The notes beneath the pieces are model-generated. The model was not told the DNA's origin, did not search any database, and saw only the letters and a program-made list of their open reading frames with translations. The position numbers and the translations under genes were made by a program. DNA of 64,000 nucleotides from JALEFZ01 sp039817415 (lineage in GTDB: Bacteria; Bacteroidota; Bacteroidia; J057): the NCBI GenBank assembly GCA_039817415.1, contig JBCBVV010000006.1, positions 1-64,000 of the forward strand, given 5' to 3'. Positions 54,600 through 63,178 of the stretch are shown piece by piece (positions within the stretch are counted from its first letter, which is position 1; every line of letters begins with the position of its first letter).

Positions 54600-54632
54600 A
54601 AAAATAATTTATAGAACAGATCACTCAGTGAT

Positions 54633-55175
54633 CTAGAATTCTTTTTCTACTTGGAAGTAGTTTAGCTCGATAGGTGTGTTACGACCAAAGATCTTAACGA
54701 TAACCTTGAGCTTCTTACGATCTTCATAGATCTCGTCAACTACTCCACTAAATCCATTGAACGGTCCAGCCATAACTTTGACAGGCTCTCCTTTGATGAA
54801 TGGGTTTTCAGGAATTTCTCCCTGCTCATTCATTTCATCAACCTTACCGAGGATTCTATTTACTTCGCTTTGACGTAATGGGGTAGGATCGCCTCCTTTT
54901 TTCTCAGAAAGGAAACCGATCACATTCGGTATATCCTTCATCATCACAATCAACTCAGGAAGCATTTCGCATTCTACGAGAATGTAGCCAGGCAAATAGG
55001 ATCGTTCTCTTAGCTTTTTCTTTCCATTACGGATCTCAAAAACTTTCTCCATAGGGATAAGAATCTGGCTAATGTTTTCTCCCAAATCCAGTCGAGAGAT
55101 TTCACTTTCCAAGTATTCTTTTACCTTTTTTTCTTTGCCGCTAATTGATCGCAGTACATACCACTCTTTCGCCAT
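54633..55175 (-). CDS. nusG: Transcription termination/antitermination protein NusG
   Basis: 180 residues: the NGN domain starts MAKEWYVLRSISGKEKKVKE, and the C-terminal KOW domain contains KGEPVKVMAGPFNGFSGVV. It couples polymerase to Rho or ribosomes. It lies 18 bp after secE. Confidence 0.96.
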   Translation of the reverse strand: MAKEWYVLRSISGKEKKVKEYLESEISRLDLGENISQILIPMEKVFEIRNGKKKLRERSYLPGYILVECEMLPELIVMMKDIPNVIGFLSEKKGGDPTPLRQSEVNRILGKVDEMNEQGEIPENPFIKGEPVKVMAGPFNGFSGVVDEIYEDRKKLKVIVKIFGRNTPIELNYFQVEKEF

Positions 55176-55193
55176 CGCTCCTCTATAAATCTG

Positions 55194-55391
55194 TTATAGG
55201 TTGACCAATGAATAAAGAGCACCCATGGCGTTCTTGAAGGCCAAATCCATGACAAAGATTACTAATGCAATCATAAGGGAAGCTATCAAAACCGTCACAG
55301 TGCTGCTTTGAAGATCCTCCAAAGTTGGCCACTGAACCTTGTTTAATAGTTCGTCAGAATACTCACGAATAGCCGCTCTAATCTTATCCAT
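55194..55391 (-). CDS. secE: Preprotein translocase subunit SecE
   Basis: 65 residues from the ATG at 55391. A short basic/amphipathic helix (IREYSDELLNKVQWPTLEDL) carries the conserved VxWP motif. It is followed by one membrane helix (VTVLIASLMIALVIFVMDLA). A longer frame reaching 55430 overlaps tRNA-Trp and is rejected. It lies between tRNA-Trp and nusG, the usual order. Confidence 0.93.
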   Translation of the reverse strand: MDKIRAAIREYSDELLNKVQWPTLEDLQSSTVTVLIASLMIALVIFVMDLAFKNAMGALYSLVNL

Positions 55392-55405
55392 CGTTTCGGA
55401 ATTTG

Positions 55406-55478
55406 CACGGGCGGTAGGAATCGAACCCACAGCCTACGGTTTTGGAGACCGTCGCTCTACCAATTGAGCTACGCCCGT
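55406..55478 (-). tRNA. tRNA-Trp (anticodon CCA)
   Basis: The minus-strand cloverleaf closes with acceptor ACGGGCG/CGCCCGT, and the anticodon loop reads CTCCAAA with CCA. The T loop is TTCGATT. No CCA is encoded. It sits between tuf and secE. Confidence 0.97.
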
Positions 55479-55530
55479 AACTTTTTTTGACACAAATACC
55501 CGGATGTACCGGGATATGTATAAAAGGTAA

Positions 55531-55554
55531 GAATAGGGCCAAAAGGCCCTATTC
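55531..55554 (-). terminator. Hairpin after tuf
   Basis: GAATAGGGCC pairs with GGCCCTATTC around AAAA/TTTT, 12 bp after the tuf stop. The following minus-strand sequence is only moderately T-rich, so it may be a processing or partial termination signal before tRNA-Trp. A smaller CCCGG/CCGGG hairpin follows at 55499-55513. Confidence 0.55.
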
Positions 55555-55565
55555 TATATGTTAAT

Positions 55566-56759
55566 TTATTTTACAATCTCAGTTACCTGACCTGCACCAA
55601 TGGTACGTCCACCTTCACGAATCGCGAAGCGAAGACCTTTCTCCATGGCTACTTCGTAGATCAACTCAACATCAATCGTAACGTTATCACCAGGCATTAC
55701 CATGTCAACTCCATCAGGAAGGTTGATAACACCAGTTACGTCAGTTGTACGGAAGTAGAACTGAGGACGGTAGTTACCGAAGAATGGAGTGTGGCGACCA
55801 CCTTCATCCTTAGATAGTACGTAAATCTCAGCTTTGAATACAGTATGAGGCTTAACAGAACCTGGCTTAGCGATTACCATACCACGCTTGATATCCTTTT
55901 TATCAACACCACGAAGGAGAAGACCAACGTTATCACCTGCTTCACCGCGGTCAAGAATCTTACGGAACATCTCTACACCTGTGATAGTAGAAGTCATTTT
56001 CTCGCCACCAGCTTGAAGACCGATAATCTCAACAGGATCACCAGAGTTGATGACACCACGCTCGATACGGCCAGTTGCTACTGTACCACGACCTGTGATA
56101 GAGAATACGTCCTCTACAGGCATCAAGAAGTCCTTGTCCATTTCACGAACAGGCTCTGGTACGAATTCATCAACGGCTGCCATCAACTCAAGGATTTTCT
56201 CCTCCCACTGAGGCTGTCCGTCAAGACCACCAAGTGCAGAACCCTGAATAACAGGAGTATCATCACCAGGGAAATCGTACGTATCAAGTAGCTCACGGAT
56301 CTCCATTTCTACAAGCTCAAGAAGCTCCTCATCATCCACAAGGTCAACCTTGTTCATAAATACAACGATCGCAGGTACACCTACCTGACGAGCAAGCAGG
56401 ATGTGCTCACGAGTCTGAGGCATTGGACCATCAGTCGAAGCAACTACCAGAATAGCACCGTCCATCTGTGCAGCACCGGTGATCATGTTTTTAACATAGT
56501 CGGCGTGACCAGGACAATCTACGTGCGCATAGTGACGATTTTCAGTTTCGTACTCTACGTGTGAAGTGTTGATGGTGATACCACGCTCTTTTTCTTCTGG
56601 AGCGTTGTCGATCTCATCAAAGCTTTTTGTCTCAGCACCGCCTGCTTTACCAAGGACTACTGTGATCGCAGCGGTCAACGTTGTTTTACCGTGGTCTACG
56701 TGGCCAATGGTACCGATGTTGACGTGCGGTTTGTTACGTTCAAATTTTGCTTTTGCCAT
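55566..56759 (-). CDS. tuf: Elongation factor Tu
   Basis: 397 residues. GTP-binding motifs are GHVDHGKTTL (G1), DCPGHADYVKNM (G3) and NKVD (G4). The switch I region includes ERGITINTSHVEY. Domains II and III are intact, ending VTEIVK. It delivers aminoacyl-tRNA to the ribosome. It lies between tRNA-Thr(GGT) and tRNA-Trp in the tRNA-tuf-secE operon. Confidence 0.98.
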   Translation of the reverse strand: MAKAKFERNKPHVNIGTIGHVDHGKTTLTAAITVVLGKAGGAETKSFDEIDNAPEEKERGITINTSHVEYETENRHYAHVDCPGHADYVKNMITGAAQMDGAILVVASTDGPMPQTREHILLARQVGVPAIVVFMNKVDLVDDEELLELVEMEIRELLDTYDFPGDDTPVIQGSALGGLDGQPQWEEKILELMAAVDEFVPEPVREMDKDFLMPVEDVFSITGRGTVATGRIERGVINSGDPVEIIGLQAGGEKMTSTITGVEMFRKILDRGEAGDNVGLLLRGVDKKDIKRGMVIAKPGSVKPHTVFKAEIYVLSKDEGGRHTPFFGNYRPQFYFRTTDVTGVINLPDGVDMVMPGDNVTIDVELIYEVAMEKGLRFAIREGGRTIGAGQVTEIVK

Positions 56760-56821
56760 CGTTAATTTAGTGTTAGACCAGGAAGCCCTGGCGCAAACAA
56801 ACCTGTGAATAATGAATTAAG

Positions 56822-56894
<73 letters not shown>

Positions 56895-56950
56895 GAATGT
56901 CTTAAAACAAGCATTGAGAAGAGGCTTGCACCTCTTCTCGTACCTGTTTG

Positions 56951-57023
56951 AGCGGGAGACGAGATTCGAACCCGCGACCCTTAGCTTGGAAGGCTAATGC
57001 TCTACCAGCTGAGCTACTCCCGC
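56951..57023 (-). tRNA. tRNA-Gly (anticodon TCC)
   Basis: Acceptor GCGGGAG/CTCCCGC. The anticodon stem TTAGC/GCTAA encloses CTTCCAA with TCC, reading GGA and GGG. The T loop is TTCGAAT. Third of the four-tRNA set upstream of tuf. Confidence 0.96.
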
Positions 57024-57073
57024 TTATTACATTCTGTGCATATAGCACATATGTTAAAAGAACTCTTAGAAAG

Positions 57074-57155
57074 TGGGGAGTGCAGGATTCGAACCTACGA
57101 AGGCGTAGCCAACAGATTTACAGTCTGCCCCGTTTGACCGCTTCGGTAACTCCCC
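57074..57155 (-). tRNA. tRNA-Tyr (anticodon GTA)
   Basis: 82 nt, with acceptor GGGGAGT/ACTCCCC and the long variable arm expected of bacterial tRNA-Tyr. The anticodon loop contains CTGTAAA with GTA. The T loop is TTCGAAT. Confidence 0.96.
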
Positions 57156-57209
57156 AAAATTTCTTATGTCAAAATGTTGCTCACGCAACAGTTTAGTCTT
57201 CTAGAAGTG

Positions 57210-57283
57210 AGCCTGTGGAGGGATTCGAACCCCCGACCCCGAGATTACAAATCACGTGCTCTGGCCAACTGAGCTACACAGGC
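57210..57283 (-). tRNA. tRNA-Thr (anticodon TGT)
   Basis: Acceptor GCCTGTG/CACAGGC; the anticodon loop TTTGTAA gives TGT, reading ACA and ACG. The anticodon stem CGTGA/TCTCG has one T-T mismatch at the middle pair (29-41). The T loop is TTCGAAT. First gene of the tRNA-tuf-secE-rpoBC series. Confidence 0.93.
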
Positions 57284-57310
57284 ATTGAGATTCCTCTCGA
57301 AAAGTTTCGC

Positions 57311-57342
57311 AAAAGTAGAAAAGCCTTTTTGACTATCCAAAC
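57311..57342 (-). promoter_or_regulatory. Consensus promoter of the tRNA-tuf operon
   Basis: On the minus strand TTTG (57342-57339) is separated by 20 bases from TACTTTTG (57318-57311), matching the Bacteroidota TTTG / TAnnTTTG pattern. The expected start is about 20 bases before tRNA-Thr(TGT). Confidence 0.75.
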
Positions 57343-57355
57343 CCAAGCGAGTTTT

Positions 57356-57700
57356 TTATTTTAGCTCCTTGATACGAGCAGCCTTACCAATCTTGTCGCG
57401 AAGGTAAAACAGACGAGCTCTTCTCACTCTTCCTCTTCTCAATACCTCGATTCCATCTACAATCGGTGCATGTAAAGGGAAAATTCTTTCTACACCAATT
57501 CCACTTGAAATCTTTCTTACTGTAAAGGTTTCAGTAGAACCTGATCCACGGCGCTGGATACAAACACCCTTGAATACCTGGATACGCTCTTTGTCTCCTT
57601 CGGCGATACGTACATATACGTTTACAGTGTCTCCTGCCTTGAATTCAGGCACCTCTTCGCGGATATATTCAGCTTGTACAAGCTTAATTAGATCTTCCAT
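57356..57700 (-). CDS. rplS: Large subunit ribosomal protein L19
   Basis: 114 residues: FKAGDTVNVYVRIAEGDKER, VFKGVCIQRRGSGSTETFTV and the end LRGRVRRARLFYLRDK-like block. L19 bridges the subunit interface. It has a consensus promoter 27 bp upstream and precedes the tRNA operon by 73 bp. trmD, its usual partner, is 4 kb upstream. Confidence 0.97.
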   Translation of the reverse strand: MEDLIKLVQAEYIREEVPEFKAGDTVNVYVRIAEGDKERIQVFKGVCIQRRGSGSTETFTVRKISSGIGVERIFPLHAPIVDGIEVLRRGRVRRARLFYLRDKIGKAARIKELK

Positions 57701-57726
57701 TTTGTATCGCTTTATTTGACGGACTG

Positions 57727-57757
57727 CAAAGATAGAAGTTTATCATGCTAATCCAAA
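57727..57757 (-). promoter_or_regulatory. Consensus promoter of rplS
   Basis: On the minus strand TTTG (57757-57754) precedes TATCTTTG (57734-57727) with a 19-base spacer, a full Bacteroidota consensus. It gives rplS its own start, independent of the genes behind it. Confidence 0.75.
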
Positions 57758-57813
57758 GGATTTTGTTTGAAAAATTGATAAAAAAACAAACAATTCTAAG
57801 ATGCTTACGTAGG

Positions 57814-59994
57814 TCAGTCTTTTTCGTCCTCTAACCAGCGATAGGAGGTTTCAAAGGTGTCGAAGTTTGTCGCGTCAATCACTTCTCCTTCAGCGGAAAT
57901 CACCAAAATATTCATCCCTCGTTTCTCCTCTGCATATTCCTTGCCACCCCAGTTCAAAGTCACCTCATAAGCTGCATTGATGCCAGAAGATACCATACGC
58001 AAGTCCTTCCCGAAGGTTCTCCCATTTAATGTTTTTCCGGCAGAAAGATTGAGCTCAATTTTTTGTCCATCTGTTATCTCCTCCCAAACCAATTCCCCTT
58101 TTTCCAATACAGCGGCATATGCGCCTCGAAATCCTAGTTGGCGTATATCCGATCCTAATGAATCCAAATAGGCCTTGCTTCCTTCATTCAATCTATATGT
58201 TGCCTCGTCAAGGCTGGCAATCAATATGGTATGCGCCTCATGTTTCCTCAAATAGTCTCCAAAACTTTGCCCACGTGGAATTGGAGGATGATACTTCTCC
58301 TTCATTTCTTCCCATGAGGCTTTTAAGGCTGCTGGGGCGCTTTTATGAACCCCTGCCAAATACCCATCCAAATTCACCAAATCCAGTTGCTTGAAGGTTT
58401 GCTCAAAATAGGGTGTCATGGGCTTCAAAAAGAGAAACAAAGAGCTAGAATCAATCTTTCCCTCTTTCAAATCCTTCTCAAATGCCCTTCTAACATGATC
58501 TGCGGCATCTTTTTCTGCCCTAGCCACAAAACCAATCATAGCGGGTTTTTGATTCCTCGCAGCCAAATAACCTATTTCAGCATAATCGAAAGCATCTCGG
58601 ATATGTGTCATTTCAAAGGGTGGCCAGATGTTGATGGCATCTGATTCCGCGATCACAGGTTCCCATTTTTCAGGACTCAAATACAAGAAGCTCTCAGGAG
58701 ATGTCCATTTAAACCATGCTCTTGCCTTCCAAAGGGGTTGTTGATCAATGATTTGGAAATTCAAGACAATTCCCAACACGATCGTTACCCACCATTTGTC
58801 TGGCCATTTTTTGACCACAAACACAAAGGCGCTTAGGAGCAATAAATAATATAATGTCCAAACGAATCTACCCGTAGTCCTAAAGGCAGAAAGGGTAGGG
58901 ATCAAGGCATCCGCAATGTCATAGCGCAATACTCTTGTCGAGCCAAAATAAACCTGAATACTCAATGCCCAGACGAACATTAGGAAAGCTGTAAGCCACA
59001 AAGGCCACCATTTTATTGTACGATTTTGGGTTACATCCCCTCTGAAACGAAAAACCACCCAACTCACAACAGCCGCTAACACAAGAAATAAGCCTCCAAT
59101 TCCTAAATAAGCGTAGCCTTCATACTGAAGCGGATTGGATAAGGGAAGAGAATTGAGAAACTGAGAAGTATCTTCGAGCGGATTGAAAAATCCATTTAAA
59201 TTAGTCGAAAAAGTGGTCAAACCTGTAGACGCTCTACCAGCTTCAGATATACTAAAATATCCCGTTAGCCACCATGCTCCTACCATGAGTCCCGCAAAAC
59301 CCACCATGTGAAGAAGCACCTTCCACCAAGTCAACACGCTATCCAGGATTCCCAATCTCATGACCCAAACAACGGCCAAGGCCAAAATCATAACCGCTAG
59401 ATAAGGATGGACAAAGGATACTATACCCACCAAGACATACTGCCACTTTAATAAGGAATTCACTTTCTCCTTAGGTGGGATGGCATAGATCCAAAAACAA
59501 GCTAAAATTAACCAGTGGGCACAGAGTGCTGGATGTGCCAAGCGAAAAAACCATACAGGAGTAGAGGTCAATAATATGGTTCCAATGGCTCGGTTGATTT
59601 TGTTGTCAATCCCAAGTGTCCCTAACAAGCCCCAAGACATTCTGGCTTGTAGGCCTACGCAAAGCAGAAGCCATATACCGATATACTGAAAGTCTGTTGG
59701 TAGAAAGGGAGAAAGAGGCTTGAACAGAATAGCCATAAGCGGAATGCTATCTGTGAAGCCAATATTAGAACCAATCGGATAATAATAGTCTGGTATTTCG
59801 CCTAGAGGAAGCGTCCAATCAGCATATCGAAAAAAAGCCCATCCAAGGTAGTGAATGCAAACATCTCCTTGAAGGAGTTCCTTTACCTGAAACGGATTGA
59901 TGATATAAGGACCAAGGACATAGATAGCCATGGCCATGCAGCTTCCCAAACTCAGCCACCATTGCCATGATTTACTTGTTTCCCCTATCTTCAT
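57814..59994 (-). CDS. DUF6311-like multispan membrane protein
   Basis: 726 residues with about 12 membrane helices in the first two-thirds, then a ~300-residue periplasmic C-terminal domain. The first loop GDVCIHYLGWAFFRYADWTLPLG, then YYYPIGSNIGFTDSIPLMA, matches the DUF6311 family of putative GT-C-type glycosyltransferases. The conserved acidic residue is D44 in QGDVCIHYLG. It lies 5 bp after the methyltransferase gene and is the last of three co-oriented genes, suggesting one envelope-glycan pathway. Confidence 0.72.
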   Translation of the reverse strand: MKIGETSKSWQWWLSLGSCMAMAIYVLGPYIINPFQVKELLQGDVCIHYLGWAFFRYADWTLPLGEIPDYYYPIGSNIGFTDSIPLMAILFKPLSPFLPTDFQYIGIWLLLCVGLQARMSWGLLGTLGIDNKINRAIGTILLTSTPVWFFRLAHPALCAHWLILACFWIYAIPPKEKVNSLLKWQYVLVGIVSFVHPYLAVMILALAVVWVMRLGILDSVLTWWKVLLHMVGFAGLMVGAWWLTGYFSISEAGRASTGLTTFSTNLNGFFNPLEDTSQFLNSLPLSNPLQYEGYAYLGIGGLFLVLAAVVSWVVFRFRGDVTQNRTIKWWPLWLTAFLMFVWALSIQVYFGSTRVLRYDIADALIPTLSAFRTTGRFVWTLYYLLLLSAFVFVVKKWPDKWWVTIVLGIVLNFQIIDQQPLWKARAWFKWTSPESFLYLSPEKWEPVIAESDAINIWPPFEMTHIRDAFDYAEIGYLAARNQKPAMIGFVARAEKDAADHVRRAFEKDLKEGKIDSSSLFLFLKPMTPYFEQTFKQLDLVNLDGYLAGVHKSAPAALKASWEEMKEKYHPPIPRGQSFGDYLRKHEAHTILIASLDEATYRLNEGSKAYLDSLGSDIRQLGFRGAYAAVLEKGELVWEEITDGQKIELNLSAGKTLNGRTFGKDLRMVSSGINAAYEVTLNWGGKEYAEEKRGMNILVISAEGEVIDATNFDTFETSYRWLEDEKD

Positions 59995-59999
59995 TGAGC

Positions 60000-60803
60000 T
60001 TAGATTTTTGGTTGGACCGGCTTAGCTAAGGCAAAATTGGAAAGGCCAGGAAGAGAAATTCCGAGCTTACGAAAAGTAGAACCTGTCCGGTAATCTGTCC
60101 AGAGGATATTGGTCAGCATATTTGTCTGCCCTTCTGTACCATTCCATTGACCTACTCCTTTGTCTGCATCTACATTCTTACCGGTAAGCTTTTCTCTAAT
60201 GACTTGCCCAACTCTTGGGACAATCAGCGAACTAAAGAAATAGCCTTTCTTATCTACTTGCATATTTGCCTGTCCCAATCTATTCTTTAGGCTCTTATTA
60301 GTGTATCTTCTATAGTGATCCAGAAATACATCATGTTCTGACCAAAGCGATTGATAAGCTGGGACCGTTATCAGGAAGACGGTCTTCTCATCAATTTGGG
60401 GAAAGGTCTGCATCCATTTTAGAAAAGAAATTTCATCTTCTATATGCTCAATAACATCCAGAAGCAGAACCACATCTACATGGGTGGATCCTAATTTTGC
60501 TGAGGCATGATCTAGTTCCTTATAGAGACTAATGGGAGAGTCTTCGAGTCTTTTTTCAAGGATTTCCAGTTGCTTGTCTGTGAAGGCAATATCTACTCCT
60601 AAATAGGAATGCTTGGGATAACGCTCGGCCATTTGCTCTACAAACCAAGAATCTCCACAGCCCATATCCAATACAGTAAGATTCTCTTTTGTATGAATCT
60701 GGAGGTGCTTATCCATCAGATCCGTAGCTACCTTGAATCTGGCCAACTCCCAAGGGTGTCTGGCGACTTCAGTTCCGGGGGCCAATGCTTCCTTCAGATC
60801 CAT
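60000..60803 (-). CDS. Class I SAM-dependent methyltransferase
   Basis: 267 residues; motif I is TVLDMGCGDSWFVEQMAER and motif II/III includes DVVLLLDVIEHIEDEISFLK. The C-terminal third contains a long segment VDKKGYFFSSLIVPRVGQV typical of glycan- or lipid-linked methyltransferases. Substrate not readable. It is flanked by a GT2 dolichol-phosphate-type glycosyltransferase upstream and the DUF6311 protein downstream. Confidence 0.82.
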   Translation of the reverse strand: MDLKEALAPGTEVARHPWELARFKVATDLMDKHLQIHTKENLTVLDMGCGDSWFVEQMAERYPKHSYLGVDIAFTDKQLEILEKRLEDSPISLYKELDHASAKLGSTHVDVVLLLDVIEHIEDEISFLKWMQTFPQIDEKTVFLITVPAYQSLWSEHDVFLDHYRRYTNKSLKNRLGQANMQVDKKGYFFSSLIVPRVGQVIREKLTGKNVDADKGVGQWNGTEGQTNMLTNILWTDYRTGSTFRKLGISLPGLSNFALAKPVQPKI

Positions 60804-60839
60804 GATTTTTCAGTTTGGCTTTTGTAGGCGAATGGGCAG

Positions 60840-61562
60840 TTATTGGTATCTCCCTCTGAGATTGTTGAGGACGACCGTTCCCAATTCTATTAGGGTGGTA
60901 ATGTAATGCTTGGCTTTTACCTTGCTTCCTTCCGCATTAATCCACTTAACTGGAACCTCCCTGATGCCCAATTTTTGACGCTGAGCAATGAACAAAATCT
61001 CAAAATCAAAACCAAACCCCTTGAGCCTCTGCTGAGAGAAGATTTGCTGGGCTATTTTGGCTTGAAACAATTTGAAACCACACTGTGTATCTTTGATCCC
61101 TGGGAGAATTGCCTGAACCAGTTTGTTGCCTGCTTTCCCTAAAAATACTCTGATGAAACTATTCGAAACATCAGATTCCTTCATGCCCCTTGATCCAATA
61201 ACGACAGGGTATTCCTCAATAAAAGCTTTCAGATGGTCATAATATTCTATGGGGGTGGATAGGTCTGCATCGGTCAGCAACAGGTACTTTCCCTTTGCAT
61301 GAAGCATCCCATGCTTTACCGCAAAGCCTTTGCCTTGATTTTGTCCATAGGAGAGGATCCTTATGGCTGGATTCAGGAAGGAATTGGCCACCATTTGGGT
61401 GTCATCTGACGAACCATCATCTACCACTAGGATTTCAATAGAACTATCCTCAAAGTAGGTCAGAATTCGTTCCAGCGATCTGCCGATTCGAAGGGCCTCA
61501 TTGTAAGCTGGAATGATGATGCTCAGCTCTACTTGCTCAGATTTGGGATCGTTTCCCCTCAT
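60840..61562 (-). CDS. Family 2 glycosyltransferase, dolichyl-phosphate-glucose synthase-like
   Basis: 240 residues. The GT-A core is ELSIIIPAYNEALRIGRSL, LVVDDGSSDDTQ and LLLTDADLSTPIEYY (metal-binding DAD). A later GIKDTQCGFKLFQ and the C-terminal KWINAEGSKVKAK fit the Alg5/polyprenyl-phosphate-sugar synthases. It probably makes a polyprenyl-phosphate sugar for the membrane GT downstream, which is an inference. Confidence 0.85.
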   Translation of the reverse strand: MRGNDPKSEQVELSIIIPAYNEALRIGRSLERILTYFEDSSIEILVVDDGSSDDTQMVANSFLNPAIRILSYGQNQGKGFAVKHGMLHAKGKYLLLTDADLSTPIEYYDHLKAFIEEYPVVIGSRGMKESDVSNSFIRVFLGKAGNKLVQAILPGIKDTQCGFKLFQAKIAQQIFSQQRLKGFGFDFEILFIAQRQKLGIREVPVKWINAEGSKVKAKHYITTLIELGTVVLNNLRGRYQ

Positions 61563-61681
61563 TATCGTTTCGGAATTTCCACCAAATGGTAATAGAAAAA
61601 CTCACGCAAGATGGGAAAAATAATGCTAGAAGGAAAGGAAAAAGAGAGGCTCTCAGGAAAGTCAATCAATCTGGTAGGGAC

Positions 61682-62359
61682 TTAGTCTTCCAACAAATCT
61701 GGCCTTCTTTCCTGTGTCTTTTTCAAGGCCTGCTCCTCTCGCCATTCATGGATTTTTTCATGTTGACCAGAAAGGAGGATATCAGGAACATTGTGGCCCT
61801 CAAAATCTGCGGGACGTGTATAAACAGGTGCATCCAGCAGATTATCCTGAAAAGAGTCTGTTAAAGCTGAGGTCTCATCCCCCAAAACACCTGGAATTAA
61901 TCTACCAATAGCATCTACTAGCACGAGAGCTGGCAATTCTCCACCCGAAAGGACATAATCTCCAATAGAGATTTCCATCGTCATAAAAAGATCTCTTGCC
62001 CGTTGGTCGAGACCTTTATAATGGCCCGCCACCAAAATGAGGTTCTTTCTTAAAGAAAGCCCATTTGCCATGGGTTGGTCGAGTGTTTTACCGTCCGGAG
62101 TCAGGAAAATGATTTCATCATATTCCCTTTCAGCCGATAAGGCTCTAATCACCTTGGCCACAGGTTCAATTCTCAAGACCATTCCTGCTCCACCTCCATA
62201 GGGATAATCATCTACTTGACGATGCTTGTTGATGGAATAGTCTCTCAGGTCGTGTACATGAACCTCAAGCAGTCCACTATCCTGAGCTCTTTTAAGGATG
62301 CTATGGGACAGTGGACTGCTCATCAATTGAGGTACACAGGATACAATATCAATGCGCAT
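61682..62359 (-). CDS. trmD: tRNA (guanine(37)-N1)-methyltransferase
   Basis: 225 residues of the SPOUT type; the trefoil-knot AdoMet region is YVLSGGELPALVLVDAIGRL then PGVLGDETS, with DYPYGGGAGMVLR upstream. It methylates G37 of several tRNAs to keep reading frame. In most bacteria it is next to rplS; here a three-gene glycan cluster lies between. It starts 23 bp after the Lrp-type gene's stop. Confidence 0.95.
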   Translation of the reverse strand: MRIDIVSCVPQLMSSPLSHSILKRAQDSGLLEVHVHDLRDYSINKHRQVDDYPYGGGAGMVLRIEPVAKVIRALSAEREYDEIIFLTPDGKTLDQPMANGLSLRKNLILVAGHYKGLDQRARDLFMTMEISIGDYVLSGGELPALVLVDAIGRLIPGVLGDETSALTDSFQDNLLDAPVYTRPADFEGHNVPDILLSGQHEKIHEWREEQALKKTQERRPDLLED

Positions 62360-62382
62360 AGGGCTATTGGAAATTCGCCTTC

Positions 62383-62877
62383 TTACTTCTTCGTCTTGAT
62401 TTTATCAAGGTCTTCCATGATCTGAATAGGGCGCTTCATGCTTTCTTCGAGAGAAATGAAAGTCTCCGTGCGTTGGATTCCTTCAATTGGCTGAACCTTG
62501 TCATTCAGAATGGAACGCAGCTCGCGGGTATTTCGGCTGATGATTTTCAGGAAAATTCCATAGCGACCTGTGGTATAGTGGATTTCTGTGATTTCGGGAA
62601 TAGCCTCAAGTTGCTTAACAATCTTGTTGTACAATGACCCTTTTTCAAGAAACATTCCCACAAAGGCGCAGATATCGTATCCCAAACGGCTAGCATCAAT
62701 TTCCAGATGAGAGCCCTTCACAACGTGCTCCTTCATCAGTTTCTTCATCCTCACATGGACGGTTCCACCTGAAACTTCCAATGCTTTGGCTATTTCAGTG
62801 TAGGGTTTTTGCGCATCCTCCATCAACATGGACAATATCTGCAGGTCGAGTTTATCAATTTCTAAATTTACCGCCAT
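62383..62877 (-). CDS. Lrp/AsnC-family transcriptional regulator
   Basis: 164 residues. The N-terminal HTH (DLQILSMLMEDAQKPYTEIA, then GTVHVRMKKLMKEHVVKG) precedes a RAM ligand-binding domain (CAFVGMFLEKGSLYNKIVKQ, then EIHYTTGRYGIFLKII). Such regulators sense amino acids; the ligand is not readable. It could be cotranscribed with trmD. Confidence 0.9.
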   Translation of the reverse strand: MAVNLEIDKLDLQILSMLMEDAQKPYTEIAKALEVSGGTVHVRMKKLMKEHVVKGSHLEIDASRLGYDICAFVGMFLEKGSLYNKIVKQLEAIPEITEIHYTTGRYGIFLKIISRNTRELRSILNDKVQPIEGIQRTETFISLEESMKRPIQIMEDLDKIKTKK

Positions 62878-62962
62878 TTTTCAGGTCGTTTTTTTGTTAA
62901 TTCTCAAAAAACCAATGCTATTTTTCAAATATTGTCAAATTTAATAAATTTTATTGAAAAAA

Positions 62963-62993
62963 TTTGAATAATTGACAGAGGTCTTTATATTTG
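62963..62993 (+). promoter_or_regulatory. Consensus promoter of the tRNA-like RNA
   Basis: TTTG (62963-62966) precedes TATATTTG (62986-62993) with exactly 19 bases between, the full Bacteroidota consensus on the plus strand. The predicted start is near 63000. A CAAATTTA (62936-62943) on the other strand may be the -7 box of the Lrp-type gene. Confidence 0.75.
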
Positions 62994-63052
62994 TATCAAC
63001 AAATCAAGGGAATGATTACAAAACACGAATTCCAACTTGATCTTTAACATAC

Positions 63053-63158
63053 TGTAGGGTGATGAAACTGGCAGCCATGCCCTCTGGTCTCGGGGGTGAG
63101 GAATTGGGAAAGTCTTTGACTCAACCACCTCGTGAAGGTTCGAATCCTTCCCCTACAG
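63053..63158 (+). ncRNA. tRNA-like RNA with atypical anticodon loop and long variable arm
   Basis: Acceptor TGTAGGG (63053-63059) pairs with CCCTACA (63151-63157), extendable to 8 bp. D stem ATG/CAT has a G-G loop (AAACTGGCAGC). T stem GAAGG/CCTTC has a canonical TTCGAAT loop. The anticodon-like stem CCCTC/GGGGG encloses TGGTCTC: position 33 is G, not U, and position 37 is T, not a purine. The variable region is about 37 nt and can fold (GAGG/CCTC, TTG/CAA, AGTC/GACT). No amino acid can be assigned. Its own promoter and terminator suggest an independently made RNA; the downstream sequence starts CAT, so CCA is not encoded. Confidence 0.65.
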
Positions 63159-63178
63159 CATAAAGCAACGTTTTATAA

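Noticed and set aside
55392..55430. N-terminal extension of SecE
   Set aside because: It would read into tRNA-Trp; the ATG at 55391 gives the normal SecE start.
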